From: Sepioteuthis lessoniana
Lineage: Eukaryota > Mollusca > Cephalopoda > Myopsida > Loliginidae
NCBI GenBank assembly: GCA_963585895.1
Contig: CAUZXS010005776.1
Location: 48,501 to 112,500 of the forward strand
Direction of reading: 5' to 3'
Length of the DNA stretch: 64,000 nucleotides
Positions 50,976-61,799 of this stretch are shown in pieces. The stretch's first letter is position 1; the number at the start of each line of letters is the position of its first letter. A program made the position numbers and the translations under genes. Under the pieces are notes generated by a model, which was given only the letters and a program-made list of their open reading frames with translations, was not told where the DNA came from and ran no database searches.

Positions 50976-52406
50976 TTTTTTATTATTTCTTCAAGATTAA
51001 GACCGGCAAGTACGCATTCTGTGTAGGTATCCATACTTTCTATACTATACCTCCTTTGTAGGGGTTTTGTTGGTTGTTGAGCATTAGATAGTTTGGTTCT
51101 TATTGGAAACTTTGTTGTTGAGGGTATTTTGAATGTACTTCCTGGTCTTTCCTTATTCACTTTGGTGTTCATCTGTATTTTCACAGTTTGGCTAATGGGG
51201 AGTTGAGATTTTTGTTTAAGTTGTTCAGGTCTTATGGGAGACAAGTTTTTTAGTCTATCTTTAATGCTTTTTGGTGGACGGATTGGTGATTTATGTAACG
51301 GCTGTTTTGATAGGGATTTTGCACTTTTAGGAGTAGTTCGTGTTGGAATGATAGATCCTACGTGTGTTTTTGTTTGGACTATGACATTGGATCTCTCGCC
51401 ATTCCCAACTTGTTGATGAGCAGGTGCTTGGTAAAATTTGACCAAGTGCAGTTTTTTCAAGTGCTCCTGAAACTTTGGCCAATCATTGGCTTCCAACTTG
51501 ATCAATTTCTCCACAAGTGTTCTATATCTGTTGTCATCCGCCCTTCATGCAACAGAGGCGTAGCTGCTTTCTCCCATATAGCTCTCTACAATTCTCCTTG
51601 CTTTCAGGAAGGAAACTTTCCTCTTATGTTTCACCTCAATTATTTCTTTTTCTTTTTGGTAAACAGCCCAAGATCTTGGATAAGCCGGATTATCTTGTCG
51701 GCAGTTTGCACATGTGATTTCTTTCATGTAATCTTCCTCCACGTGGTCATGGTCCTTTTCACCGCATTTGGCACATGTCTGACGTCCTCTACAGGCTTCC
51801 CTGTGATGTCCATATTTTTGATATTTGAAGCACCTCAGGGGAACTGGGACGTACTGCTCAACTCTCTCAAGACAATAGCCCATCTTCACCTCATTTTGAG
51901 TACGAGGCTTATTAAATGTTAGGATGTAAGTGTTGGTCTGAATTCGTTGTTTGCCTTTTCTGATGGAGATTCTTTTTATATTTGTGACTCCCTGTTTTCC
52001 CAGGACTGATATTATCTCATCTTCTGTAGCTAATGCCAACTCTCTACTCCTGATAACTCCTTTGGAAGTGTTGAGTTTCTCATATGGGTAGGCTCTGCAT
52101 TTCGTCGTATGAAAGATTTTTATTTTTAATGTTTTCTGCCTGTCTCCGGTTATCTACCTCGACAAGCAAGTTTCCATTCCTTGTTTTCTTAACAGTTTTC
52201 GGACTAGCCCTTGCAGATATTACTTTTTCTATGAGGAAAGGTGAGAATTTGGCTAGGCAGACCTCTTCCAGAGATTCAATAACAATGAATCTGGGAAAGT
52301 CTGCCGCCTTATTTCCTGAGTCTGATTTTAAGAGGTTTTGTTTAGATTTTTTGTTTGAAGATGCCATATATGCTGTATATTGTTCACTGGCCCTGCACTC
52401 CATCAC
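50976..52406 (-). pseudogene. Jockey-like LINE ORF1 (nucleic-acid-binding protein), broken
   Basis: The minus strand starts at MECRASEQYTAYMA near 52406 and reads FPRFIVIESLEEVCLAKFSP. After a one-base frameshift near 52070 it continues with ALATEDEIISVLGKQGVTN and YILTFNKPRTQNEVKMGYCL. It then shows three zinc-knuckle blocks, each damaged: CFKYQKYGHHREAC (Tyr for Cys), CAKCGEKDHDHVEEDY (Tyr for Cys) and CANCRQDNPAYPRSW (Asn and Trp for His and Cys). A TGA just after SSYASVA (near 51542) is probably a mutated CGA, since the frame continues with LVEKLIKLEANDWPKFQE and a basic Ser/Pro/Lys-rich tail to about 51000. ORF1 proteins of this type bind the element's RNA. ORF2 is absent here. Confidence 0.85.
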
Positions 52407-52854
52407 CCACCAGAGTTCAACTTATCTAGGGAATAAACCAAGGGGGTAACCCATTTGCTTTGGTTGAGATGGGGATACGTGACCAGTATAATTGGGTTGA
52501 AGGTAGGCTTCCGAGCCCGAGCCATTGCCAATTTCAAGTTCTCAGCACAGGTCAAATTCCTATTCTTAACACAATTGACCCTCAGCCACCACCTTCTAGC
52601 ACCTAACAGATAAGGGTCAGGAACTTGCTGCAAGTGCAGATTTAAAAGTACGGTCGGGATAAAATATATAGGCACAAGGACGTGACATGACCAGCTGATT
52701 GATCAAATCGGGCCTATCCGACCGTCCGTCAGACCAAGTAAGGGCCAAAGAGGTGTGTTGCAAGCCATTGACCACTCTGTCGCCGGATCAATGACTGCTC
52801 AAACATCAGGGATCCATCCTAGCACCTTACGGGTCACCACCCACGGCCAACTGG
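52407..52854 (-). other. GC-richer LINE 5' region
   Basis: Upstream of ORF1 on the minus strand lie about 450 bp with much higher GC and CpG content than the window average, including GGATAGGCCCGATTTGATC and CCGGCGACAGAGTGGTC (minus strand). Position and composition fit a LINE 5' untranslated region with an internal promoter. The 90-codon minus-strand frame at 52403-52675 has no recognised product. Confidence 0.5.
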
Positions 52855-53050
52855 TGGCCTCATCGGAGGGGTCTTACCCCTCTGCAGAGTTGTAGTCAGC
52901 GTATTCTACAGCTCCAGCCGACAGGGTGCGGGACAAACTGGGTTTTTTAACCTTGGTATGGCAACTGTTATAGGAGATGGAAAACTTTGAAATCAAACTA
53001 GTTGTAGACCTCAACTCTACCAGGTAATTCCTGCCTAAGACACGTTACAA
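52855..53050. mobile_element. Composite 5'-end fragment joined to SINE-A fragment
   Basis: 52860-52925 is the outer composite block (GGGGTCTTACCCCTCTGCAG, CTACAGCTCCAGCCGACAGG). 52930-53000 is the body of a plus-strand SINE-A (GGGACAAACTGGGTTTTTTA, GGCAACTGTTATAGGAGATG). Both are truncated. Confidence 0.6.
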
Positions 53051-53089
53051 AGTAGTGCCCCCCATAAACAAACCAGGTTATGGGATAGG

Positions 53090-53360
53090 TATTGTTTATA
53101 GGTCAATGCTAATCTTTTTCCTAAAAAATCAGACCTTCAAAAGTTAACTTATTCATGAGTATATACAATAATTACTCATCAGAGAAAGAATAAAGTTCAG
53201 AGAAAGCTCTTAAGGACTAAACAAGGACTGTTGCAGGTTGTATGGTGTGCAGGCCTGGTTAGATCATTTCTTCAAGATTTTCACATTCAAAAAACCCTGT
53301 TAGTATTATAAATATCATCCAATGGTGTCTGGTATTCAGACAGATAGTAAAATCTCTATC
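53090..53360. repeat. Copy of the family at 49020
   Basis: GGTCAATGCTAATCTTTTTC, then ACCTTCAAAAGTTAAC, ATACAATAATTACTCATC and GGTTGTATGGTGTGCAGGC, in the same order as in 49020-49250 and 49480-49560. Diverged. Confidence 0.55.
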
Positions 53361-53924
53361 AGATCACTGATGGTAATTATGTGATATTCCAGTGCAGTTG
53401 ACCCTGACAGCTTTTCAATCATACAGGCTCACAAGACATTACCTGCATCAATACACATGTAGCACCCCTATACTAGTTGAGGTTTTCGGCCACAGCACCC
53501 ACAGCATAGGAACAAGATGTGGCCCAGCAGAAGGTTCAATCCTTCTATATGACCCCAAAATGAATAATGTCTCTTTCAACTTATCAACATGTGTACAAAA
53601 TCTTATGAGGTAAATCAGCAAGGCATGGTTTTTCAACCAAATTCATTAGGAATGAAAAGGAAGAAGACTACAGATGAAGACAATGATGGAAATCTAAACA
53701 TTTACATAAACAGAGATGGGTTGTTCGTAGCTTAAAACAGTGGACAACTTTTAATTTCCTAACAACAGAGGATCACTTCCCTCTCAGTCTACAGATAGAT
53801 AAGTGACTGAGTAAAAACAGATAGCTGTCATCACATTTCTGAAGTGTCTGCCTGGTTGGAAGGTGAATCCTCTGTCCTTTGCTTGAGATCACTTCTTATA
53901 TATCATTCCCAATTTGAAAAATTA
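53361..53924. other. Unassigned; a GC-richer patch at 53390-53560
   Basis: Overlapping 73- and 62-codon frames exist on both strands at 53392-53636 (for example VEVFGHSTHSIGTRCGPAEG on plus) with no motif I can name. This may be a relic of a transposon or an exon. There is no support for either. Confidence 0.3.
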
Positions 53925-54230
53925 TTCATAATTATCTTTTTAACAAACACAAGGATTTACCATCACTATCTTCTCAACCTAAAATAGAGTATACATTTTG
54001 TCTGATATCAGCCCATCTTCAACTGATAACAGCATACACCAATACTTCAAATCTGTTTGTAACTATCTTTTTTAACAAAAAAAATTCTCATCCTTATTTT
54101 CTCAGCCTAGAGAAAATACACATTCTGATATCAATCCTACTTTAGATCTCCCTCAATTCACTAGTAATTTTTATTAAAACAATAATTCTCTATCCCCATT
54201 TTCTCAGTTTTTCCAATACTAATATATTTT
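53925..54230. repeat. Degenerate tandem repeat, three units of about 100-130 bp
   Basis: ATCTTTTTAACAAACACAAG (53934), ATCTTTTTTAACAAAAAAAA (54065) and TTTATTAAAACAATAATTC (54171) each begin a unit that continues with TTCTCAACCTA or TTTTCTCAG. The units are strongly diverged. Confidence 0.5.
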
Positions 54231-55440
54231 GACCAAAGTTGATAAGGTTTTCCAGACACCTCCTGATAAGGAGTAAATACAGAATCCAGAACAGAGTTGG
54301 CAGACATATGGGAGGGGTAAATTTCTGTTAAAACAATTACTAAATCTTACTTGGTTATTTTTTAGTTCAATCCCACCAAGTGCATTTCATAACTTCAAAT
54401 CAATTTCTATCTCGCCCATTGATTTTTTCTCAGTACTCATTTAAACGACTAGATTTCTTCCATCTTGAAATATGACATCATCCACTGATCCAGACCTTTA
54501 ATTGCACACACCTGTAACAATACGTGCAAGTTACCCTATTACAACAGCCATTTATTGTATATGTCTGGAAATCAAAGATTTCATGAAAAGATGGATGGTC
54601 TAAAAAGTTTAGTAGTTCCTAGCATAAATTATTACTACTTCTAGAACTTAATGAACTGGACTTTGCTTCTTCTCTTGTTTTTAAGGGTGAAGGGTTTAGT
54701 CTTAAACATGAGAAAAGGACAAAACAGAGTCAAATATCCTCAAGTGACTAAATAATAACTGACTATAATTACAGGATGTGGATAAGTTTTGTATCTCATC
54801 AAAATACAAAATTAATCCTGCTTTTTATGTATGGTATGTTTAGTTTAATTATACAAATAATTGTCTGCAGTTATAGTAAAGAGGACATTTGATTAATAAA
54901 TCTATATAAATTGCTAATATCTGCAAGCAGATTTCAAGAATTAATTATGGATTTCTCAAGGAATCACAATTATTCTTTCTCGAGAAATATATTTTTCTTT
55001 GTGCATCATGAACTTTAAAATAAGCAAGAGGTGACAAATATCCATCCATGGTTTACATCTTAATTGAGGTTTTGAATAAAACAACTAGAAGCAAGTAAAT
55101 TCAGCAATAAGTAACTTAAAAACATATAAATATATTTGCAAGCGTGACTCAAGGTTTACGGAACAGGATTACAGTTGGAGAATTTTAAGCTTTTCTCAAT
55201 AAATTTTTTTCAATGATTTAATGATTCCTATTATTTCTTTCTATTTCCTGATTTTAAGTAAGCAATTATAAATTTTTTCAGAGAAAATATTTGTTATATT
55301 TTGTGTCTATTCGAGGAGAGGAGAGAACTTTATTAGAACAATGTGGAAAATCCTTAAGAAAAAAAAATTAATCAAGAAACTATCTCAAAACCTAAAATAA
55401 AGTTAGATCCAAACACCAAGTAAAAGAATATAGTCTGTAC
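54231..55440. other. No recognised gene or element
   Basis: AT-rich sequence. Scattered AATAAA-like motifs only. Confidence 0.5.
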
Positions 55441-55447
55441 AGCATAA

Positions 55448-55940
55448 AACTACAAAGGGTGCTGAAAAGTTCTCATCCGAACCAGAAACCAAATGCCTTG
55501 AAACATGTATACTATTATACAGTTTCTTTGTTTCAAGGCATATCAAGCTTCATGAGTTATTTAATGCCAAAACCATTGTTGTAGAACAGTAGCGGTACTA
55601 TTTAACCAATAATAGGGGTAGATAAGGGGATTCATACTTTTGCCAAGGGTATTAGTCTGAAAGTGAGTGAAATAGTGCAACTGAAATTTGAACACACTTA
55701 CTATGATGTCACCGTCCAACACATTAAGAAGTTTAATCGCTTAATCTTTATCTTGCCAATTAAAAATCAGAAAGAAAAGGATTATCAGTGGTCAAGAATT
55801 ACTAAAGGAATAGGGTTATTTTATATGATAAAGTATCAATAAAAGATGCTAAAAAGTTCTTGGCCTGACCATGAAGGCATGAAACATGCATATTATTCCT
55901 CATATTCATCTTGCATGTTAAAACACTTGACACATCATTT
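55448..55940. repeat. Unclassified repeat flanking a SINE-B
   Basis: GGGTGCTGAAAAGTTCTCAT with ATGCCTTGAAACATGTATAC (55456-55513) and GATGCTAAAAAGTTCTTGG with GGCATGAAACATGCATATTA (55846-55905) are related segments on either side of a SINE-B. A similar motif lies at 36301. They may be the two copies of a repeat unit. Confidence 0.5.
55515..55735 (-). mobile_element. SINE-B, minus strand
   Basis: The tail (TTTCAAGGCATATCAAGCTT), the body (AGCGGTACTATTTAACC, CCAAGGGTATTAGTCTGAAA), and head remnants on the right (TTTGAACACACTTACTATGA). The A box is eroded. Confidence 0.75.
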
Positions 55941-57200
55941 CTCAATAATTTTTAACCCTTTTCACAAAAATAATTCAGCAATCTTTTTTTATTAAAAAAA
56001 AAAAAAAAAAAAAAAAAAGAATAATAACAATTAAAAAAGATAAAATAAAATAAGATTAATCCCTTTATTTTTAAAGAAATTTTCAGTAACCCCTCATAAA
56101 AATAACATGGAAATTATTTGAATATATTGATTCATTTAGATCAGTTTCCTCATCTTTGTTGTTTTTATCATAATATTTCAGTTGCTGTGTTGCCTTAGTC
56201 AGCCATATGTAACTTCATAAAAAAGAGAGCCAGTCATGGGTATACCATTCTCATACCACCCACATCAGTGTCCTTCATACAAAAATTTCAGTACATGTCA
56301 GTGAATTTTTCTTTATGATACCTAGCTATTGTATATAGGAATGAGAATAGCGTACCCTCATGAATTAAAGGGTTCTATTCAATGTTCTTGGTTACTTAAT
56401 ATAGCTGATATCTAAGGCGCATAATCTGGATATGTGATTTATATATACATATGATTATATAGCTTTAATCATGAAAAGGGATTTTTTTTTTAAAAAGCGA
56501 GCCATGATGGTAAGCATAGAAGACAGCAAAGTAAGTAAAAGAAAGGAAGTGTTGAAGTATTCCCACTTTTCCAGCAGTCAAAAGTGGTTGGATAAAATAG
56601 ATTCCTTGTTTGGTTGAACAAAAACACTTCTTCATTCTCTCTTCATTCAACATGACAAAAAAAATGTGAGATATATCAGCCAAAACAACAGAAGTCAAAC
56701 TTGTATTTCAACAGTCCAATACAAAGATAAAAGATCATTCATGTCAAAAATCAAACCCACAAAAGTAAACAATGTTTTTCAATCCAGCATCCAAAAACAT
56801 ACAAACTCTAAAAACCAACTAAAAAGTTAAGACTAGTTCCAGAGAAAGTACTTGATTGACTAAAATTCAATTTAAACTCCTTTTAAAACCACTCCTTTAT
56901 CAGTCTCTCAAACAAATTGCTAGCAAACTATAGCAAAAATATATTAGTTAATATTCTTTTACAGGAGATCATATAAACAAGTGAGATATTTTAACTAATA
57001 TGTCCCACACATGCTACAGACTAATTTCATACAAAAAGCAAGTATTTTACCATAATTTCTATTATTAAACCTATTTTGATATAATAAAATTGGAGTAGAC
57101 AAACCTATTATGTTACATCAGATCTGACATTTAATAAAGATATACAGATTAACAACTGGTCAGTTCATGATTAAAAATGGGAAAGAAATAACTGCATAAT
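55941..57200. other. No recognised gene; A run at 55993
   Basis: An uninterrupted A run of about 28 at 55993-56019. The minus-strand frame at 56465-56698 has no recognised motif. No SINE is seen. Confidence 0.5.
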
Positions 57201-57206
57201 CACTGC

Positions 57207-57261
<55 letters not shown>

Positions 57262-57262
57262 A
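57207..57262. repeat. (TA)n microsatellite
   Basis: About 50 bp of TA. Confidence 0.95.
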
Positions 57263-57504
57263 CATACACACACAATTGGGAACAAGTGATTCACAAACGA
57301 AAAGCAAAGAAATCATTGGGGATTTTTTTCAGATAATCTATGCTCATCAGAAAAGTGTCTTCGTGTAATGAAATTGGAATGGGGGGTGCAATTTCCAGGT
57401 AGTTGCCAGGTTTAAAAATAAAAATTTGGAAAGTAGACTTAACTGGGCTTAAAAGACAAGTGTTAACTGTCATAAAGCCAGCTCATGAATTGAAAGACAT
57501 GAAC
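57263..57504. other. Unassigned
   Basis: A 60-codon minus-strand frame at 57291-57473 has no known motif. Confidence 0.4.
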
Positions 57505-57509
57505 AGACT

Positions 57510-57545
<36 letters not shown>

Positions 57546-57702
57546 AACAGCCGGAGAGAGAGATAGAAAAAGCTGGACAGAGAGAGAGAGAGAGATAGAA
57601 ACAGCTGGAGAGAGAGAGAGAAACAGACAGAGAGAGAGGGCAATAGATAGAAACAGACAGAGAGAGAGAGAGAGAGATAGAAACAGAGAGATAGAAACAG
57701 AT

Positions 57703-57746
<44 letters not shown>

Positions 57747-57800
57747 GATAGATAGAAACAGATGGAGAGAGACAGATAGAAACAGACTGAGATAGATAGA
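57505..57800. repeat. (GATA)n, (GA)n and GATAGAAACAG repeats
   Basis: (GATA)n at 57512-57544, then repeated GAGAGATAGAAACAG units to 57705, (TA)n at 57706-57742 and more GATAGAAACAGA to 57785. It is the source of two long Ser/Leu/Tyr-rich spurious minus-strand frames. Confidence 0.95.
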
Positions 57801-58154
57801 ATTAATAACCAAGTGATGAAGAAATTAGCTTCCAGTAATGACTGAAATAAAGACCACCAAAAAGAATCAGTACACAACTGTTGCAAATAATAAAGTTATG
57901 AAGCACATGTTGCCAGTTGAATGGATTCTATTATAATATGAAAAAAATGAAAATGTTTATTGTAAGGATTGTTTAAGAGACAATGAATTTTTATGAAGCA
58001 TTTGGAATGGTTAAATAGAAAAAAGAGAAGAATACAAGTGTAATGATAATGAAAAATATACTTTTATTTAACAGAAGAGAAAATTCATTAAACTGAAGAA
58101 TTATTGATATTCTTACATGACCAGGCTGTATAAAAAAATTATTGTATATATGAT
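57801..58154. other. Unassigned
   Basis: AT-rich sequence without recognisable features. Confidence 0.4.
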
Positions 58155-58495
58155 TTCTGTCCCATAATAGTAATTATATTGACATATAAATTTCATATAC
58201 AAAATTCATCAACTATTATGGAACAGATAGAAAAGTTTATGGCTACCTCTGTCCCATAATAGACGTTACATTTGCATATAAATTTCATACACGAAATTCA
58301 TCAACTATTATGGAACAGATAGAAAAGTTTATGGCTATCTCTATCCTATAATAGTTGTTACATTTGAATATAAATTTCATACACTAAATGCATCAACCAT
58401 TATGGGACAGATTGAATAGTTTATGGCAATCTCTGTCCCATAATAGCAGTTACATTTGCATATAAAATTCATACACTGAATGTAACAGTTATTAT
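58155..58495. repeat. 92-bp tandem array with internal inverted repeats
   Basis: The left arm CTGTCCCATAATAG (or a variant) starts at 58157, 58249, 58341 and 58433, exactly 92 bp apart. The right arm CTATTATGGAACAG (or a variant) starts at 58213, 58305 and 58397. Each left arm can pair with the following right arm across a 42-bp loop, or with the preceding right arm across about 22 bp. The fourth unit is incomplete. No known element matches. Confidence 0.9.
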
Positions 58496-58506
58496 AAGTA
58501 AAGTTA

Positions 58507-58672
58507 TTATTCTCCCTCCAGCTATGGGTAAATAGTAGGACAGACTAGGTTCTTCAGCCTTGGTGAGGCAACTAGTCTAGGAGAAGGAAAACTCTGAATT
58601 CAAACCTGTTAAACTACGCTTAAAAAATTGACCTTGTGTCATATCCTGCCCAAGCGGAGGGGTTGGTAAATA
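58507..58672 (+). mobile_element. SINE-A, young 3' half
   Basis: Closely matches 22924-23095, from ATTATTCTCCCTCCAGCTAT to GCGGAGGGGTTGGTAAATAT. Two of the few differences change CG in that copy to CA here. The head is missing; the left edge borders the 92-bp array. Confidence 0.85.
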
Positions 58673-58677
58673 TGATT

Positions 58678-58895
58678 ATAAGTAAAGTTGGCTCCCTTTT
58701 CATTAGCAACAACACAAAGGTATGGGGGGGCAGTACTCCTTTCTATGGATTGTTCCACAGTTCCATACTTTATAATGCCAAGTATTAAGGTGACATCAAG
58801 TACCATTTTTTGATTCTTTGGTATTACTCAACCTGGGACTGAACCCCAGTCTCCCAGACCATTGGCAAACACTCTACTCACTAAGCCACTTTAAG
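58678..58895 (-). mobile_element. SINE-C, minus strand
   Basis: The tail on the left (ATAAGTAAAGTTGGCTCCC), the body shortened (GGCAGTACTCCTTTCTATGG), the head on the right (GGACTGAACCCCAGTCTCCC). It starts 6 bp after a SINE-A end. Confidence 0.8.
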
Positions 58896-58954
58896 CCAAC
58901 CCTCATTAATTTCCATTCCAAACTTTCATATATAAATATCACTCCATTAATAGA

Positions 58955-59215
58955 ATCTGAGTCCTACTATATAAAAATGAAGACCATTTGTGTATATATG
59001 CATGTTTGTTTGTTCATTATAGGCCTCACAAAACAGTTTGTCAATTTACTCTAGCACATGTTTGCATAGATAGAATATTTTTCAAAGGCAATGAAAAAGC
59101 CTACATGTTAACATATATAGCAAATTGTCCTTATTCATTAAAATTTGATCAAAATCAAAATAACTTTTAGGCTTTTTAATAAAAATCATGCACAAAACTA
59201 TTGCTTATATATATA
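58955..59215 (+). repeat. Unclassified repeat with CTACTATATAAAAATGAA start
   Basis: Begins CCTACTATATAAAAATGAAG and TTGTGTATATATGCATG, continuing with TTGCATAGATAGAATATTTT. Similar openings are common at the start of widespread animal repeats, but I cannot name this one. Two overlapping short frames are not supported. Confidence 0.35.
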
Positions 59216-59384
59216 TTAAAATAAAACAATTATTAATTAAAACCTAATCTTTAAAATCATTATGCAAACTAGATATTTCATGATCATAATAAATGCCATT
59301 TGTTAGAACATGTAATAGATACCACACATTAACCATGAGTATTAAAGCTTCACTTAGTGTTTGCATAGGGAGATTTAGGTAAGA
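59216..59384. other. Unassigned
   Basis: No feature. Confidence 0.3.
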
Positions 59385-59389
59385 CCATT

Positions 59390-59600
59390 CACTTGGTTCC
59401 AGGGGGCTTTACCCACAGGCAGCACCTACCCTCTAGTCTAAAGGAGCAAAGGCTGAGTTAATTTGCTTAGTGCCTGAAGTGATCCTGAAGGGGAATGCCA
59501 GTGGAGTCAAGCAATTATTTTTTTGTACCTGCTATGCATAAGTCTCAATGCGTGCGTGATTCCTTCACAATAAAATGACCTTGTGTCTATTTTAAATTGT
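59390..59600. repeat. Unclassified dispersed repeat, copy 2
   Basis: GGGGGCTTTACCCACAGGCAG, then TTAGTGCCTGAAGTGATCC, GGAGTCAAGCAATTATTTTT and TGCATAAGTCTCAATGCGTG match 44815-45000. The order and spacing are preserved. Confidence 0.6.
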
Positions 59601-60780
59601 TAGGAAGCTAGAAAAATATCATGTGTATAAATGATTTAACATAATGTAGGCTGTTTTGATGATAGTGTGGTTACAGAAACACACACAGAAATTTGTATTC
59701 ATTCATACAGATTCACAATATACTTCCGGAGAAAGTTCAGCTGACACTAAGAAAGACTAATGACCTCTGGGAAAGACCATGCGGATACAATAATGTCACA
59801 AAGAAATAGGGATATGTATCCAGATTGTTGGTGCAGAATAACATCATATAAAAAAAAAATGCAGAGCTAACTCAATAAAATCAGTCACCTATGTCAACAA
59901 TGGCATAAATCTCATACTGAGATTATAAATTGATTGAAGGGATCCACAGTCAGAAGTTCTTTAGAGTATACAAGATTAGTTTATTTATCGGTACAGGTCA
60001 CCTGTTCGTGAATTAGTTCTTTAAACTTGAACTATGCAGAGCATTGTCTTAATTTTCAAATGAATCTCATCATATAATTTTGATTAACATCATAGAATGA
60101 ACAATTATTATTAAAATTTTATTCAAAAACTTTCAATGTAAATTGCTTAGAAATTCCATTTTACATCCCGTATACTGACATATCATCTCATCAGTTAATT
60201 CAAATCTTTTGTTCAATAGACTTCTTTTCAGATCTTTAATAATGTAAATTTCATCCCATTTTTTATTCTATGTTTTCTATGTACCAACCTTTCATACCAT
60301 TTATAAAATGTAGGATTGCCTGACGATTGTGAAAACTTTAAACTATTAATCATAATGGGAGGTTTTTAGTGGTGTTTTACAGCTTTGATTTATCAGCAAT
60401 GTTTCTTGTAAACAAGTTTTGTTAAATAGCACAAAGTTTGTTTTAATATCTTTTAATGATTTTCATACAAAATCAGATTCAAGCTCACATAGAAATTGTC
60501 AGAAATTTTCTTTCAAAGTGCTTTCAACTCCTATTGGTCATTTTCAAGGATTTAGTTGAGATACTGTTATTTTTTACTTCAGAGAAATACTGACTATATA
60601 TATATATCAGTGGTGACTCTAGGTCAACTATGTTACTCAGGTTCATTTTTAACTCACATAAAACTACTTTTTTTTTCTAAATATAATTCATCAAAAATCT
60701 GTACCTGTGCAGATTTATACAGCTGTTACTTCACTAGTGACCATTCAACAAAAACCAAAATAATATTTTCTCTTTATCAG
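59601..60780. other. No recognised gene
   Basis: AT-rich, with a short (TA)n at 60595-60608. The plus-strand frame at 60556-60831 has no known motif. Confidence 0.5.
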
Positions 60781-60792
60781 TTACATTTTCTA

Positions 60793-60900
60793 AAACAAAT
60801 GTCTTTGACCCAGCTTAGGCACTTGTCTTAGTCACCACAAGAAAAACAAAACAAATGTCTTTGACCCAGCTTAAGCACTTGTCTCAGTCACCACAGGAAT
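60793..60900. repeat. Tandem duplication of about 55 bp
   Basis: AACAAATGTCTTTGACCCAG at 60796 recurs at 60852, each followed by a copy of CTTGTCTCAGTCACCACA or a near variant. Confidence 0.8.
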
Positions 60901-60947
60901 CTTTGATATTAACAGTTGAATGTCTGGGACAACAGAACAAATCATAA

Positions 60948-61168
60948 ACAAAAAAGTTTAAATTCAGAGTTTTCCTTCTCCAAGACCAGTTGTCAAACCA
61001 AGATTAAAGAGTTCAGTCTAACCTACTATTTACCCATAGCTGGAAGAAGAATGGATGCATATCTTTTGAAATGGTATAAGCACTACGTAAAATGTAAACA
61101 GACTAGTCTAGGATTTGAACTCTGGTCACCATGTCAATTTCCTGTGACAAAAACCATTACACCACATG
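60948..61168 (-). mobile_element. SINE-A, minus strand
   Basis: On the plus strand: GAGTTTTCCTTCTCCAAGAC, ACCTACTATTTACCCATAGC, TCTAGGATTTGAACTCTGG (B box) and AAAACCATTACACCACATG (A box). Full head and body; the tail is cut at the left. Confidence 0.8.
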
Positions 61169-61595
61169 TATCACTATAAAATTCTTTTTTATTATAAAAG
61201 CATAAAATGTACTTAAACAAGTACTCAACTTTTGCAGTCTTCCAGGGAATTAATTTTTTTCTTTTTTTATTAAAAGAATTTTGTGAAGATTAGAATAACT
61301 GATAATTCAAAGGTGCAATATTTTCTGAATGTGGCAGATTAGTGAATGATTTTCCAGCCAAACTGTAACAATTTTTGTTTGAACATGCACTCATTATCAT
61401 GATGGAATATTATGCCCCCTTTCTTTTTTTTTTACTAATTCTAGAGGCTTTTCATCGATTGCTACTTTTCAATAGATCTAATTACAAGCAATATTTGTTC
61501 AGATCAATTGTTGGCTTCAAAAAGAGATCATAGAAAGAAAACTTCCTTCCAATCCCACCATATACTACATCATCACCTTCTTTGGATGGAACCCA
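61169..61595. other. Unassigned
   Basis: T runs at 61253-61270 and 61420-61433. No gene. Confidence 0.4.
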
Positions 61596-61599
61596 GTTA

Positions 61600-61799
61600 C
61601 AGGTCTGCCCTGTCTGCAGGACTTACAATATACTGACTATATCCTCTTCAGAGGGTTAAGATTCTCCTCCTGCAAAAAAAAAAAAAATGGGTGTGCTGTG
61701 TATGCCACAAAACTGCATCTGATGGTGAGGTTCCAGTTTTGGAGGTCTAGGAAGTATGAAGTATCCCTTCATAGCCATTACTCCCAGCTTCAAGTGATA
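61600..61799 (+). mobile_element. VNTR composite 5' block, plus strand
   Basis: GACTTACAATATACTGACTA and CCTCTTCAGAGGG, an A run of 13 (61675-61687), then CTGCATCTGATGGTGAGGTT and AGCCATTACTCCCAGCTTCA. The array and tail are missing; the element joins an RTE end at about 61800. Confidence 0.65.

Noticed and set aside
51362..51922. 186-codon plus-strand frame
   Set aside because: Antisense shadow of LINE ORF1, which is recognised on the minus strand.
53392..53613. 73-codon plus-strand frame as a gene
   Set aside because: Slightly higher GC but no motif; a comparable frame exists on the opposite strand.
57483..57886. 109- and 125-codon minus-strand frames
   Set aside because: GATA, GA and TA repeats translate as Ser/Leu/Tyr repeats; not a gene.
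58155..58495. CRISPR-like array or hammerhead ribozyme repeat
   Set aside because: This is an animal genome, the units are contiguous without unique spacers, and no hammerhead core was found.
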